Part shown: one piece after another, positions 26,501-37,400 of the stretch
Layout of the letters: each line of letters starts with the position of its first letter
How positions within the stretch are numbered: the first letter of the stretch is position 1
Source: Durusdinium trenchii
Lineage: Eukaryota > Sar > Dinophyceae > Suessiales > Symbiodiniaceae
DNA: 64,000 nt
Assembly: GCA_963970005.1 (NCBI GenBank)
Contig: CAXAMN010003113.1
Location: forward strand, 1,309,716 to 1,373,715
Direction: 5' to 3'
Position numbers and translations under genes: made by a program
The notes under the pieces: model-generated
What the model was told of the DNA's origin: nothing
Databases searched by the model: none
What the model saw: only the letters and a program-made list of their open reading frames with translations

Positions 26501-29500
26501 CAAACGGCGAAAACTCTGAAGCGCAACAATTGGAACTCCTCGAGCTAAGCGATTTAAGCATGACGAGTCAAGCTTTGTTGGGAGGGTTTGTTTTGTATTA
26601 AATTATGTCCCTTAGCATGTTCCCTTATCATGATTCATCCAGTTTCTATGGTTAGTCGGTTAGTCTCCTTTTTTGGCCGCTCAGGTCATTTTCTTCGCCG
26701 CGTGCACCGTGGCTACCACGAGCGGGTGCGCGTGTGTCCTTCGCGGGTAGACGCTGTTGCCAAGTGGACAGGACCTCAAAGATCTGCACGGCCACGAACT
26801 GCAGCAACGGTGCCACTTGCTCCAGGCTCCTGACGTCAAAGGTGCACCACGTATTTGCGCTCGATAGAACGACAAAAGGCCGCGTATGCGGAGCGAGAAT
26901 GCGACGGTCTCTCGGTTTTCCAAGCGTGTGACACCCGCCGTGAGACACCTAAGACAATTTCAGGTTGTTGGCTGTTTGATTGCTGTTTGTGTATGTTCAC
27001 CTGTGTTTCTCCTTGTGACACGTGTGTGTGCTTACCTGCACTGCGTGTGGTTATTCGATGTTATTCGCCTCACTGAGTCTTTGCCCCTTGAATACAGGTG
27101 GAATCTGTCACCGGGAGGAGCAACAGGAAATTGTTCACAAAACCATGGAACGCAAAAAGGAAAACCATTCAAATGTCTGAATGAGGCCTCTGCGCAACAC
27201 CTGTGAATGTCTCAGTGCCTTTGATATGTCTTTCGCAGCATCTAGAAAATGCGCGTGACCAAGTTGACGCTCGTGCACATACAAAAGTGCTTCTTGCAAC
27301 AACCCCATCGATACCATCTCTAGGGCGCTTGCCCATGCCAATCCATATCCGGCAAAGAAAACGCATGACGACACACACTCATACTACAGCCGGATGTACA
27401 GTGCATCACTGTAAACTCGCATGATGTCAATATATGTCAATGCACACACACAATGTCCCTCTTGGGAAAGAAACCATGTGCCCCTTATGTGCCCCACACG
27501 TGCCCCGTGTCCACTCCTCTCGTCTGAGCCGAGGGGCCTCAAAGGTGTCCATCCCACGACGGGCACTTGGACAGCTAGGAGCGTGCCCAGCAGGAAGAAA
27601 AGGCTGTAGGAACGATGGATCCGGCCTAAGCTGCTTCAGGCCGACCTCACGGGTGGTTCTGGCTCAACACCTAGTACACAACAGAATTTTAAGATGAATT
27701 GTGTAAGTCACTGAGTCGTTCTATCTTCATGTCATTCCCTTGATCAAATCTAAATGTTCTAAACTAAACGGAGCTGAGGACCGGCCCAATGAGTGCATTT
27801 GAACCTTTAGTGTTCTGTGGGCATTGCATCACCCCTTAGCATGGAATCATCATGGAAACCATCACTAAGGGTGTTTGTAACATGGCAAGCTCGGCTACAG
27901 TCAGAAATCTGAAAGACTTTGTCAAACTCAAGCATATAGTGTATATATATATACTATTTTTATATGCCCCAGTTTCTTCTCCCTCTGTGGTTGTCTGATG
28001 TTGTCGTGAGTTCGCCTCACCTCTCTCTAATCCAACCAGGTCAAAGTATAGTGATCGTTGAAGGGTCATTATGTACATGTTTTATCCCTCATCAGGGAAC
28101 CGAGAAGGCACATGAAGGTTGACGTTTCGCCAATGGGATGCTTTTCGAAAGTCAGACTGATGAGATAAAGTCAACGTGCCAAACCGTCACTAAGTTGATT
28201 AACACCATTCTATATCCCAGCTCCAGGTCCAACAAAAGCCAAGTGAATAGTGCAGTTTCGCTGCCGGAAAAACTCTGAATTACGGGCCAAGATGGCCCCA
28301 TGAATGAGAAGAGGGGTTGAATACTGACCCCAAAACACACAAGATCCTTTTAGGGATCCGGGATTGGCCTCAGCCCGCGCAAAACAAAACGGTGCCAAGG
28401 ACACTAGAGTGTCGCCGCAACCTGGGTCTTCGACTCGATGTGGCGTACCGTCGGGGAAGAAAAGGACCATTGGCCGATCAATGCAACACAGGGGCAGTTA
28501 GAACAGTTGGGTGGAACAAGGCAAACGTTTTTATTGGGGGGGGGTTGGTTTGAAGTAATAATATTGGGTCTATATCCTCTCCCTGAACTTCCCTGTAACA
28601 ATGGATGATGATGGTTAGCTAAGGCCTTTCTCCATGCCTTTCTCCATCATAGTGAGAAGTGAAAGTTTTGTTTGATCCACTGTGCAGGTAGTATATGACA
28701 CCCCCAAGTAATATACCTTGTTTATACTATAGATCTTATAGACCCCGGGAGTAACCTAACGGCGTCAAGCAGCATCAAGCAAGCTGCATGACAGGCGATG
28801 ATGTTCACAACATAGACATAGCCTCCCCAAGTGGCCACCATACAGAAATAGGAGAAACCTGCCAGCAATGCCCAGGGCCAGGAGTTATCGTTCCGCAAAG
28901 AACGGCACCAGAAGTAGAAGGTCGCATTCATGAAGGTGATGGCCATGCATTCGTTGTCAAAGCCACCTGTCCAAAGATTTTGCGAAACAACACCTCCTGC
29001 GTCCCTAATCAGTCCTTGCAACTCGTCCTATGCATCAGTTTGGGCCTCACATGGCCTCACCAACAGGTCCACAAACGTCCACACACATGCTGTTGACAAT
29101 GGAGTCGGGTCAAAACCTCCTATGTCCCCAGGAGCCACCCTCCCCAAACATGGCGGCCATACTGGCCATACTCCAAAAAGAGCCAGCCATCCGGCTCACA
29201 AAATCGGCTCGCGGCCGAGCTGACCCGGCCAAGCCTGCCACCGAGCGCATCAAGTGTGCCGGTAGAATGGACACCACCAGCATGGCGCACACCGCTGAAT
29301 CCACACAGCGGGTACATTCGAAGGTCCAAAGCCTGGACCGGAGCACCACCGGAGGGGCACCAACTCAGCTGAGCGACCGGCAAAATAATGGGTCATTTGG
29401 TGGGTAGTTTTAAGGCAGGTATTGTTTTTTGGATTGTTATCGTTTCTGTTATGTTCATCAATTATGTTTGCATTATTTTTTTGGGGAGGTATCGTCTACA

Positions 29501-29720
29501 TGTAAATTGCTGTGGAAGGTGACTCTGCAAATGATGAGTGGCAGAAGTAGTAGTAGTAGTAGTTGTTGTTGTTGTTAGTAAGAAGTAGTAGTAGTAGTAG
29601 TAGCAGTAGTAGTAGTAGTTGTTGTTGTTAGTAATAAGTAGTAGTAGTAGTAGTAGTAGTAGTTGTTGTTGTTAGTAATAAGTAGTAGTAGTAGTTGTTG
29701 TTGTTGTTGTTGTTAGTAAT

Positions 29721-29753
<33 letters not shown>

Positions 29754-30775
29754 AAGTAGTAGTAGTAGTAGAAGTAGATTAGTAGAAGTAGTGGCAGTAG
29801 TAGTGGCATGTAAGCGGATAGGTGGTTTCCGAGGGCATGCAAACCTATGAAGTGGGTATCGTTTGGTATCGTTTTGGGTCTCGGTCAAAACCCATAATTG
29901 TTTCCCATCGAAGTAAGAGCAAGGAAAATATGCAAAAACAAAATGGGACGTCCAACTAGCATGGCAAACATTCAAACCATATGGAAAAACAACTTGGACA
30001 TACGCCGTGTCGAGTGTCAACAGTGTCAATAGGCAAAGATAGATTCCACGATGTGTACCGTCACAGCTAGGCATCGTCTTTTTAAAAGAACATTATCTTT
30101 TTCCTTTTTGAAGAAACGTTAGTGCCGGCCTTTAGCACTTTGCTCGGCTGTTGGGTCCGGTTGGGTCCGTCTTCGGCGACAGCTGGTTTATGGATGTTGA
30201 GGTCAAAAACAAAAAATGTCAACTTTCCTTCAAGGTCTATCTTTTTGTTGCTGACTCCTGCAATCTCCTACATGAGTGTCTGCCAAAACTGCTGGGTAGT
30301 GGAGTTCTTTCCAGGTTATTTCACGACCACTCTCTCCTAAATTGGCGGCCACTGGTTTTGGCGTTGCTCACATGACCGACGATGTGCCGCGGTCGAGGAG
30401 CCCCACGAAGACGGTCGAGGCGACACCAAACCAGGCAGGGATGAACACGCAAACGTCGTGCAAAGACATCTCCTGCTGCAGAAACTCGAGGATCCGCCAA
30501 ATCCACACGGCCGCAAATTGCATTCCGGGATAAATGGTCGTCCCCACCGGCCGTCCCAAGGGATACCAAACGGTATGGTCGAACCACTTGAAGAAGCGCT
30601 CAGTGCCATGCTCAGCCAAATACTCCGCTGCGCGGTAGTTGAACCATGGGTCAAACTCATGGATGACACGGCCATAGTTCTGCACGGCATACAGGCGGAT
30701 GTTGTAGGCACTTGCCAGCGAGACCACCAGCAGGTTGATCCGCATCACAGCCAGGGCTGCTTGTGACAGACTCAT
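20532..30775 (-). CDS. STT3: STT3, catalytic subunit of oligosaccharyltransferase
   Basis: STT3 transfers the lipid-linked oligosaccharide to Asn in N-X-S/T sequons in the ER membrane. Exons: 30402-30775, 29235-29332, about 28756-28966, 27538-27625, 26739-26829, 26406-26538, 25969-26119, 25091-25292, 24442-24551, 24080-24098 (19 nt, tentative), 22976-23121, 22600-22783, 21904-22015, 21326-21492, 20814-20937, 20532-20656 (TGA stop). Exon 1 has the luminal EFDPWFNYR motif with the metal/catalytic Asp. Exon 3 has AGGFDNE (across the junction) and WGGYV. Exon 7 begins with the SVAEHQ (SVSEHQ-type) motif. Exon 12 holds the diagnostic WWDYGYQ. Exon 15 holds CDAPGSW and QYPP, and the last exon has QLEDFN. 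The predicted protein is roughly 775 residues, normal for the family. The start ATG at 30775 fits the usual short cytosolic N-terminus. Thirteen introns are frame-checked: GC 8, GA 3, GT 2. The phase between exons 3 and 4 does not close, so a small exon between 27.6 and 28.75 kb is probably missing. Confidence 0.95.
23453..23514. repeat. trinucleotide repeat in STT3 intron
   Basis: Degenerate run of TAC, ACA and ACC triplets. It lies between the exons ending at 24080 and starting at 23121. It is simple sequence with no coding evidence. Confidence 0.75.
29544..29808. repeat. long AGT/GTT trinucleotide microsatellite
   Basis: About 265 bp of alternating blocks of AGT and GTT triplets separated by GTTAGTAATAAGTAG-like links. 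It lies in intron 1 of STT3 (between 30402 and 29332). The open frame of Leu/Asn/Tyr/Thr runs over it is a repeat artefact. Confidence 0.9.
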
Positions 30776-32320
30776 GACTCATCACGAGGGTTGGGTCTCC
30801 ATACTACCGAATCATCTTGACCTTTGACAAGCTCAAACTGCAGCTGATTCAACATAGGTCAAAATCGTCAAACTGCAATGCCATGCTTCTTTCTTTGGAC
30901 ACGCGCTTGCGCGTCAAGCGGCACTCAACATCGTATATGTAAATATCTAGACTGACACATGCCGGTAGATTGAGGGAATGGGGCGACATCGAGATAGGAC
31001 CATTTAGCTGGCTGACCCTCCGATCACGATCGGGCCATCTGGCACATCCGTCCGATCGGGCTCGTTGGACCCCCTGAGGCTTCAACCCCCTTCCACATCC
31101 TCAGCGTGGGCATCTTTCAAAACCAACACCGTCATCCCATGTAGGGCATCAAAAGAATCTGTCCGCAACACAGTCAAGAGGACATCGATGAACAAGAAAC
31201 ATCTGCACTGGTTAGTTGGAGACTCTGTTGTTTTTAAACAAGCACCCTGGCACATGGTCATCATCAGCGTTAAGTACGGGATTCTTGCAGGTGGAGATGG
31301 CTGACAAGTGCTTGTCAAGACCACCTGCTTTGCGAATCAAGGCCCATGAACAAGGACCCCAAAAACGCTTGGTAGCATGTTCCATCGCTCACCTGTAGCA
31401 AAACAGGTCTGGTGTCTATCTTGAAAAAGATTTGACAAGTACCGTACCTGTCAAACCTATCAGACCTATCCGTGTTATATACAGTAATGTTGTGGCTTGG
31501 ATCGAGAGACGTGCTCTGACCGCATCCGAGCGTCAACACGATCTTGTTGCATCGGAGCTCCTGGGCTCTGACCGCAGCCAGGCGAGCTTCCGCATTGGAG
31601 GTCCAACCATTCCTGAGTGCGAAGTATTCGATCAGCTAGCAGCTAGCAGAATGGGGGCATGGTGACTGCTGGGGATGTCTGTACCGGGGGGGTCTGAATG
31701 GGCAAACATTGCAAAACCAACATTGGAATCCTGACTAATAAAGCAGAATGATTCAATGGTTGGAACTTCCGCGAAGCAGTCTTAGTCAGCAGCAGGTTCA
31801 TGATTTTCCGTGGCTCCTTGTGAGCAGATTGATAGGGGGATCAACATGGCAACCCTGCACTTAGGTCCTTCTGACCCCCCTTCGAAACAAAGTATCAAAG
31901 TCCACCTGGACAACTGAACGAATTGCAGCTATCCATAGAGTCCGTTGAACACTGCCAGACATTCACAAATCGCGGGCATGCTGAGAGGGAAAACAACTTC
32001 ACCCAGCAGTTTCAAAAAAGGCTCTGGACGTCGAAGCTTGTGCGCCGGATTGCGCCGGTTCCTTGATATTCATGTATATCAAGTGAGATTGACATGTGTT
32101 GACTCATTGTTGACCAACATCTTCCGACCCTTCAGCAGTCTCCCCATCCGCCCCTTCGCTCTCAGGTCCGGACATCTTCCTGAGCGCCGGGGAAGGTTCC
32201 CACCCCGTGTCCCGGGCATCGGAATCCCAGATGTCTGTCGACAGGAGCTCGTCATGAGAGTCTCATAGGGGGATCGATCTCCAAGACATGCGACATCATG
32301 AGACATGTGAAAGAACAATG

Positions 32321-32352
32321 TATGTATGTATGTATGTATGTATGTATGTATG
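32321..32352. repeat. (TATG)n microsatellite
   Basis: About eight tandem TATG units in the unassigned stretch upstream of STT3. Confidence 0.85.
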
Positions 32353-32507
32353 TGAGGGAGACCCTCCCAAAGACCAGGAAAAAGGAATACAAATAAACAT
32401 TGGTTGGGTGCCCCCGGTATGAAACACACACACCCATATCCCTTCAAGACCTCATTTCACACAGAAACAGTTGTTCACTGAAGGAAAGGACCAACTTGGC
32501 AACTCGA

Positions 32508-32509
32508 TC

Positions 32510-32547
<38 letters not shown>
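32508..32547. repeat. (CAA)n microsatellite
   Basis: A clean run of about a dozen CAA/ACA triplets. It lies in unassigned sequence between STT3 and the RRM gene. Confidence 0.85.
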
Positions 32548-32549
<2 letters not shown>

Positions 32550-34438
32550 GCTGCATCAGTCAGTGGGTGCACGTCAGGATTCCTCATGACTGTAACTCGA
32601 CGATGGACCTGTGGAGCGTTGGAGCTTGGTGGGTCTAGGGATTGTCCTAAGGAGCCACCAGCTTGCCACCGGCTCGACATGAGATCAAGGGAAGACCCGT
32701 CTGTTCATGTTCGTTCCACTGCAAAGGAATGGCGTCAGTCCATGGCGATGTCAGGGCGTCGGGCTCAGAGTGGGACTGAGTTGGGGGAAGTGCTAGCACT
32801 TTGAGCGACAAAGTTCTGTTCCTGGGAATTGGGTCCTCCGCAAGCTCAAATGGATGTTGAGTTCATTTCTTGAGGGTTGACTGAGGGACACCTCGAGAAG
32901 CAATGAATCCTTTTAAACATTTGATACTCTCTGAGACTCTCTGGCTAGCAATCCCCCGCGGCCAAGTGGCAATACACGAATCCCATCAAAATACTGCCTT
33001 GGCTGCTTTGTGCCGGCCAAGAGCAACACCACCTTTGAAAGCTCTGCAAACCCATCGAACCCTGGAAGGCTAAGAAATTGATGCATTTCATCCAGTGTTG
33101 ATCATCCCCAAAGCTGACTTTCGGCAACTTGACGTCGTACGTCGAAAACATCTTGCCTCACAAGCCCTGCACCCTCTCTCCATCGACATTCCCCGGGTCT
33201 TAACATGAAATCTGCCACACTCCCTGCAAGAATCCGGGAAGTATATAAAGCAACCCTGCTTTCAACGGCAGCTGTTCCACTTCAACGTTCCAAAAAGGAT
33301 AAATAGTATGTCTAGGCTTCCACATAAGGCTGCCTAGATGCTCCAGCAGGTTGAGTCGAAGATCTGTCTCACGCAATGCCAAGCCTCAGCTCCCCGAAAG
33401 AAAAAATGCGGTCTGGGCATTTTCGCCAACAAAGGGTATGCACCTTCCCCGGTGCTTGAGAGTGGCCCGTTCGTGCTCAAACCCGGTCCATCAGTTCTTT
33501 GGATTGCCCTGGCCAGAATGAAAGACCCTGAAAAAAAACAAAAAGGACTGCGTGAACAGCCTCATCGTTGCAAGTCAGCTTCCCCCACTTTGGGAAATCA
33601 AGTTCCTCGAAAGATCATGTCTCATGCACTGTAGGTCCAATGGGTGCGACGATATTATCAGCAAAGGGCCCAAACCTTGCTGGTTTCGCATGATGTTGGA
33701 GTCTCCTTGGAGCAGCCAGTCCTTCGGCCAACATACAAATACTTCAAGCGTCTATGATCTGAATGACCTCAAGCCAGGGTATCACTAGGCCATCTATGGC
33801 CATCCACTGTACACTCATCACGCCAGCTCCAGGGGGCCTTTTTCGGTTTAGTTGACGGAGGGTGCGACAGATCTTTGGGCGCGTGAGACGTCACTCTGGC
33901 AGGGGCGTTCATCCACCATCCGCGGTCTGCGATCCGCAGCTGCGCGTCAGGTGGAGGTCCCGGAGCCTTTGGATTTCACGAAGACGCCCATCACACCTGG
34001 GTCATTTTTCGTCAAATTGGGCGTCAGGTGTGTCACTGGAGGTCGCCTGGAGCGTTCGTCTTTGATCAGTTCCTAATTGGTGGTTTCAATATGTTTCAAT
34101 ACCCGGCGACTTGGAGGAAGTTGGGTCTACTTGGGTGCCGAGAGCAAAGCTGGTTAAACAGCCATTGACAATTCTAGATTCTAGGCATGCTGCATGTGTG
34201 AAACCTGACCCTTCTGGGCTTTGTGCAACATGATGTAGCTAGCAGCTATGGGCAGGCTGCTGTCCCAAGGTCGAGTCCAAGTAAGTGTTCATATATAGAA
34301 AGGTTTTCCACCGAAATGATTGCATGTTGATGCTGGCAACTCCTGGATATGGCCTTAAACCAACAATGTAAAAGAACAAACTCTTTTTCAGGGATCCGCT
34401 CCCCCATACTCCTCTCCACCTTTGCAGCTCTCAGCCAC

Positions 34439-37400
34439 TGCCATCCGGAAGTGGATTGCCACAAATCGTCTGGATCGCCAAAAGGGCTTCCTCGGCCACG
34501 CCGAACTTCACATAGGCCGAGCCAGTGCAGCCGCCATACTCGTCTTTCGACACTTTGATGCTCTGAACCGCACCGAAGGGAGCAAACACATAATACAAAT
34601 ACCTGGGGCGAGCTTGAAGTCGACAAACCCACATCCAATGCACTTATTGTGCGACTGGAGGATGCTCTGACGGGATCTGACGGGGGGATAATATTTTTGA
34701 ACCACTGATCAAACTGGTGAGGTCATGTCATGGAAATGGACGGTTTCCGACGGTTACCGTTGGGATGCAACGTTGAACAAACCAACCATGTCATCATGGC
34801 CCCAATCAGTTTCAGCACTTTCCCAAGAAGAAAACGAAGAACAACAACAACAACAGTAAACTGTTTGGGGAACCAGTGGCAATGCAAACTCCATTGAACG
34901 AACCTTGGATGCCATGACCGTGCACGCCGTCCCTGACAGAATCAAAATCTGAAGCCTGTCACAAGAGCTCAGTATTGACAAATTATTTCCCCTACTTGGG
35001 AGGGGCCAACGTCCAAGTAACAGCCGCTCTTCCAATTACATTTCATTCTGGATCAAGATCTTTTCACGACCCCACTTGAAGCATCATAAGCATGTTGAAG
35101 CCCCAAAAAACGACAAAACACACACACACACCAAACATGCACCGGACCGGATGCATACCCATCCCCCATATCCATCCCGACACGACGAAGGTGCAGCTCA
35201 TCGATCTCGGGAGCCAAACCTTTCACTAACAAATAGGTCGGGTCTGGGAGATCCTCCTCGGAGGGCATGGACTTAAAGCCCTTGACGCCGGCGATGGTGT
35301 CCTGGGAATGGAAAATGGGAAGAGGTGACGAAGAGATGGGAACAGGTGATGCAAAGCTCGGGATCGTCTGAGATCATCTCATCATGACAAAAATAGTACA
35401 AATCTACCTAAAAGCGGAAGGTGGTCACTTACAGTAATGTCACTTCTCCATGTATCTCCGATAAAACCCGAAAGTGTGCGTCTCGCATGGGCCGAACCAA
35501 GCTGATCCCACAGCGGTCGAGTGCGGTCAAGAACCCCCTGCCACACATACGCGCACACACAAAGTATACAAAGTTCAAGGACCTTCGTTCAAAGGCACTT
35601 GGGGACGAAGTGAGTCCAAAGGCATCACAATTGGTGAAAACTCTACGCATGTCCATCAGTGGCAATGCCGAATGCCCCTTCCTTGCTTTCTGTACAATCT
35701 GGCAAGTGTATCTGCAGTGTGAGACTCCTTTTCACCCTTTTGGAACTCCTGTGGCAGTGGTGTGGACCCAGAACAACTAAAGTCGAACCACTGAAACTGA
35801 GACGGGTCATCGGACCAAACCCAACGACATCAAAGTTGTTCAACATGGTCCACATTTGATTGCACTTGTGCTTTCTCAAAAATCTTCAGCCAAATCTCAT
35901 GGACCACGAAGGACCACGAGTTTTGCAGAAAAAAACGACATCTCGCACCCCAGCCCCATTGGATATCGCTCGAAGCTTCGAATGTGTTTCAACACCAAAA
36001 GGAAAATTCTATAAACTACACAAAGGATTTCCCATACTATTTCCCATATATATAATCCTTCCTGCACCGATGCCGTATCCAAGCGACGCTGACGGCTTTC
36101 TGAAACTCTGGAGTGGCAGGACTTGAAGACTCCTTAGCATATCCCCCTCCCTCTCTTACAATGAAACCAAGCGTTCCCTATCCCAACTGCTGGTAGGTAC
36201 ATATGACTGACATTTGCTGCTATACCATCTATATCTATATCATGTACATGCACATATATATATATATGTATACCTAGGCCTAGGCCATACCGGCAACTTT
36301 GGAACGTCTGGCCATAGTGTCATCTTCTAGGCCCTGCCTCCCAAAAAGGCAGGGCACAGCAAGAAGACAAAGCACTCCTGCCATGCCTCCCCCCTGCCTC
36401 CCCCATAATACCAAGCACTCCTGGTCAATCCAGGACTCCTTGTCGCCAAAAGGGGCGTTGGGATTGGCCAACAAATGTCCTTGGCCATCGCGTCGATGTC
36501 TCCCGATGTCCTATGACCACCCTACGGTGCCCGGTGCCCTCGGCTCTTGTTTAAAACATCATGAGTTGTTGGTACTTTGTGTCGTTCCTTCACCAACTTA
36601 GCGTCTTTGTTCATAACTCTGTGTGTGTGTGTGTCGAGCTGAGTGTGACTCCTCCTGACTTGTCTTTCTGTCAGGCGCGGAGGTCAGGTGCAGCAGCTGT
36701 CGTTTAGGACGCCTGGGGCAATGCTGAGCTCCAGAGTAGGCACCCTGAGGGTTGATTTGATTGAAAGCGAAGACATCTCCTCTCCAGGTCTCGACCTGGA
36801 GTCCACAGCCATGCGCCGCCCCTAGGCGGCGCTTGGTGGACGAAGTGGTTTGGTGGTCCACTCGTGCGACGAGTGGCGCCGGCGCCGCGCTACGCTTTCT
36901 CTGACGCCCAAAGGGAGCTTTGTGTCTGGACATGGGCACCGGTTTGGGTGAGGAAAGACGACTACTTCAGGCCTTCAGAATGCTTAGACCCCCTCAGAAC
37001 CCTGGGCTCAAATCCCCAAGACTGTTTATGGCCAATCCTTATTATATAAATCATCACTTTGGATTTAAGCCAGGTGTCTTTACAGGGCATGGTTGGGCCC
37101 ATTCAAGGCAACCTTCACAACCCGACAGTGGATCAAAGCAATCCGAAAAATCAATACCCCATAACATTTACATTTACATAGCTGCTTCTCTGGGGTGACA
37201 AAAAGTCGGCAACACATGAACTGATCAGAAAAATCTTGCGAATCAGGCATCTAAGTGGTGCACCACTGGCAGGCATGAAGGTCACATCCTTGGAGTGGCA
37301 ACACTGATGTCTACCAAACCTTGTCGACTGAGGTGCCAATGAGTCGACAAGACTATCAACAATTAATTGCATAAATAACTTTGCGCGTGCACTCGCACAG

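Larger units (their letters stand above)
30776..34438. other. unresolved stretch between STT3 and the RRM gene
   Basis: Several minus-strand pieces look like exons but match no family I know: about 32945-33060 (KVVLLLAGTKQPRQYFDGIR); 32130-32200, an acidic stretch that could begin at an ATG (GPESEGADGETAEGSEDVG); about 31510-31610 (NAEARLAAVRAQEL); and about 31090-31160 (DALHGMTVLVLKDAHAEDV). They might be the 3' exons of the RRM gene or a short gene of their own. Borders are not fixed. Confidence 0.3.

Noticed and set aside
29628..30074. 148-codon minus frame with poly-Leu, Asn, Tyr and Thr
   Set aside because: Produced by the trinucleotide microsatellite in STT3 intron 1.
34620..34690. KCIGCGFVDFKL on the minus strand, resembling an RNP1 motif
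   Set aside because: It ends only about 9 bases before the well-supported exon starting at 34602 and in another frame, leaving no room for an intron. Taken as chance.
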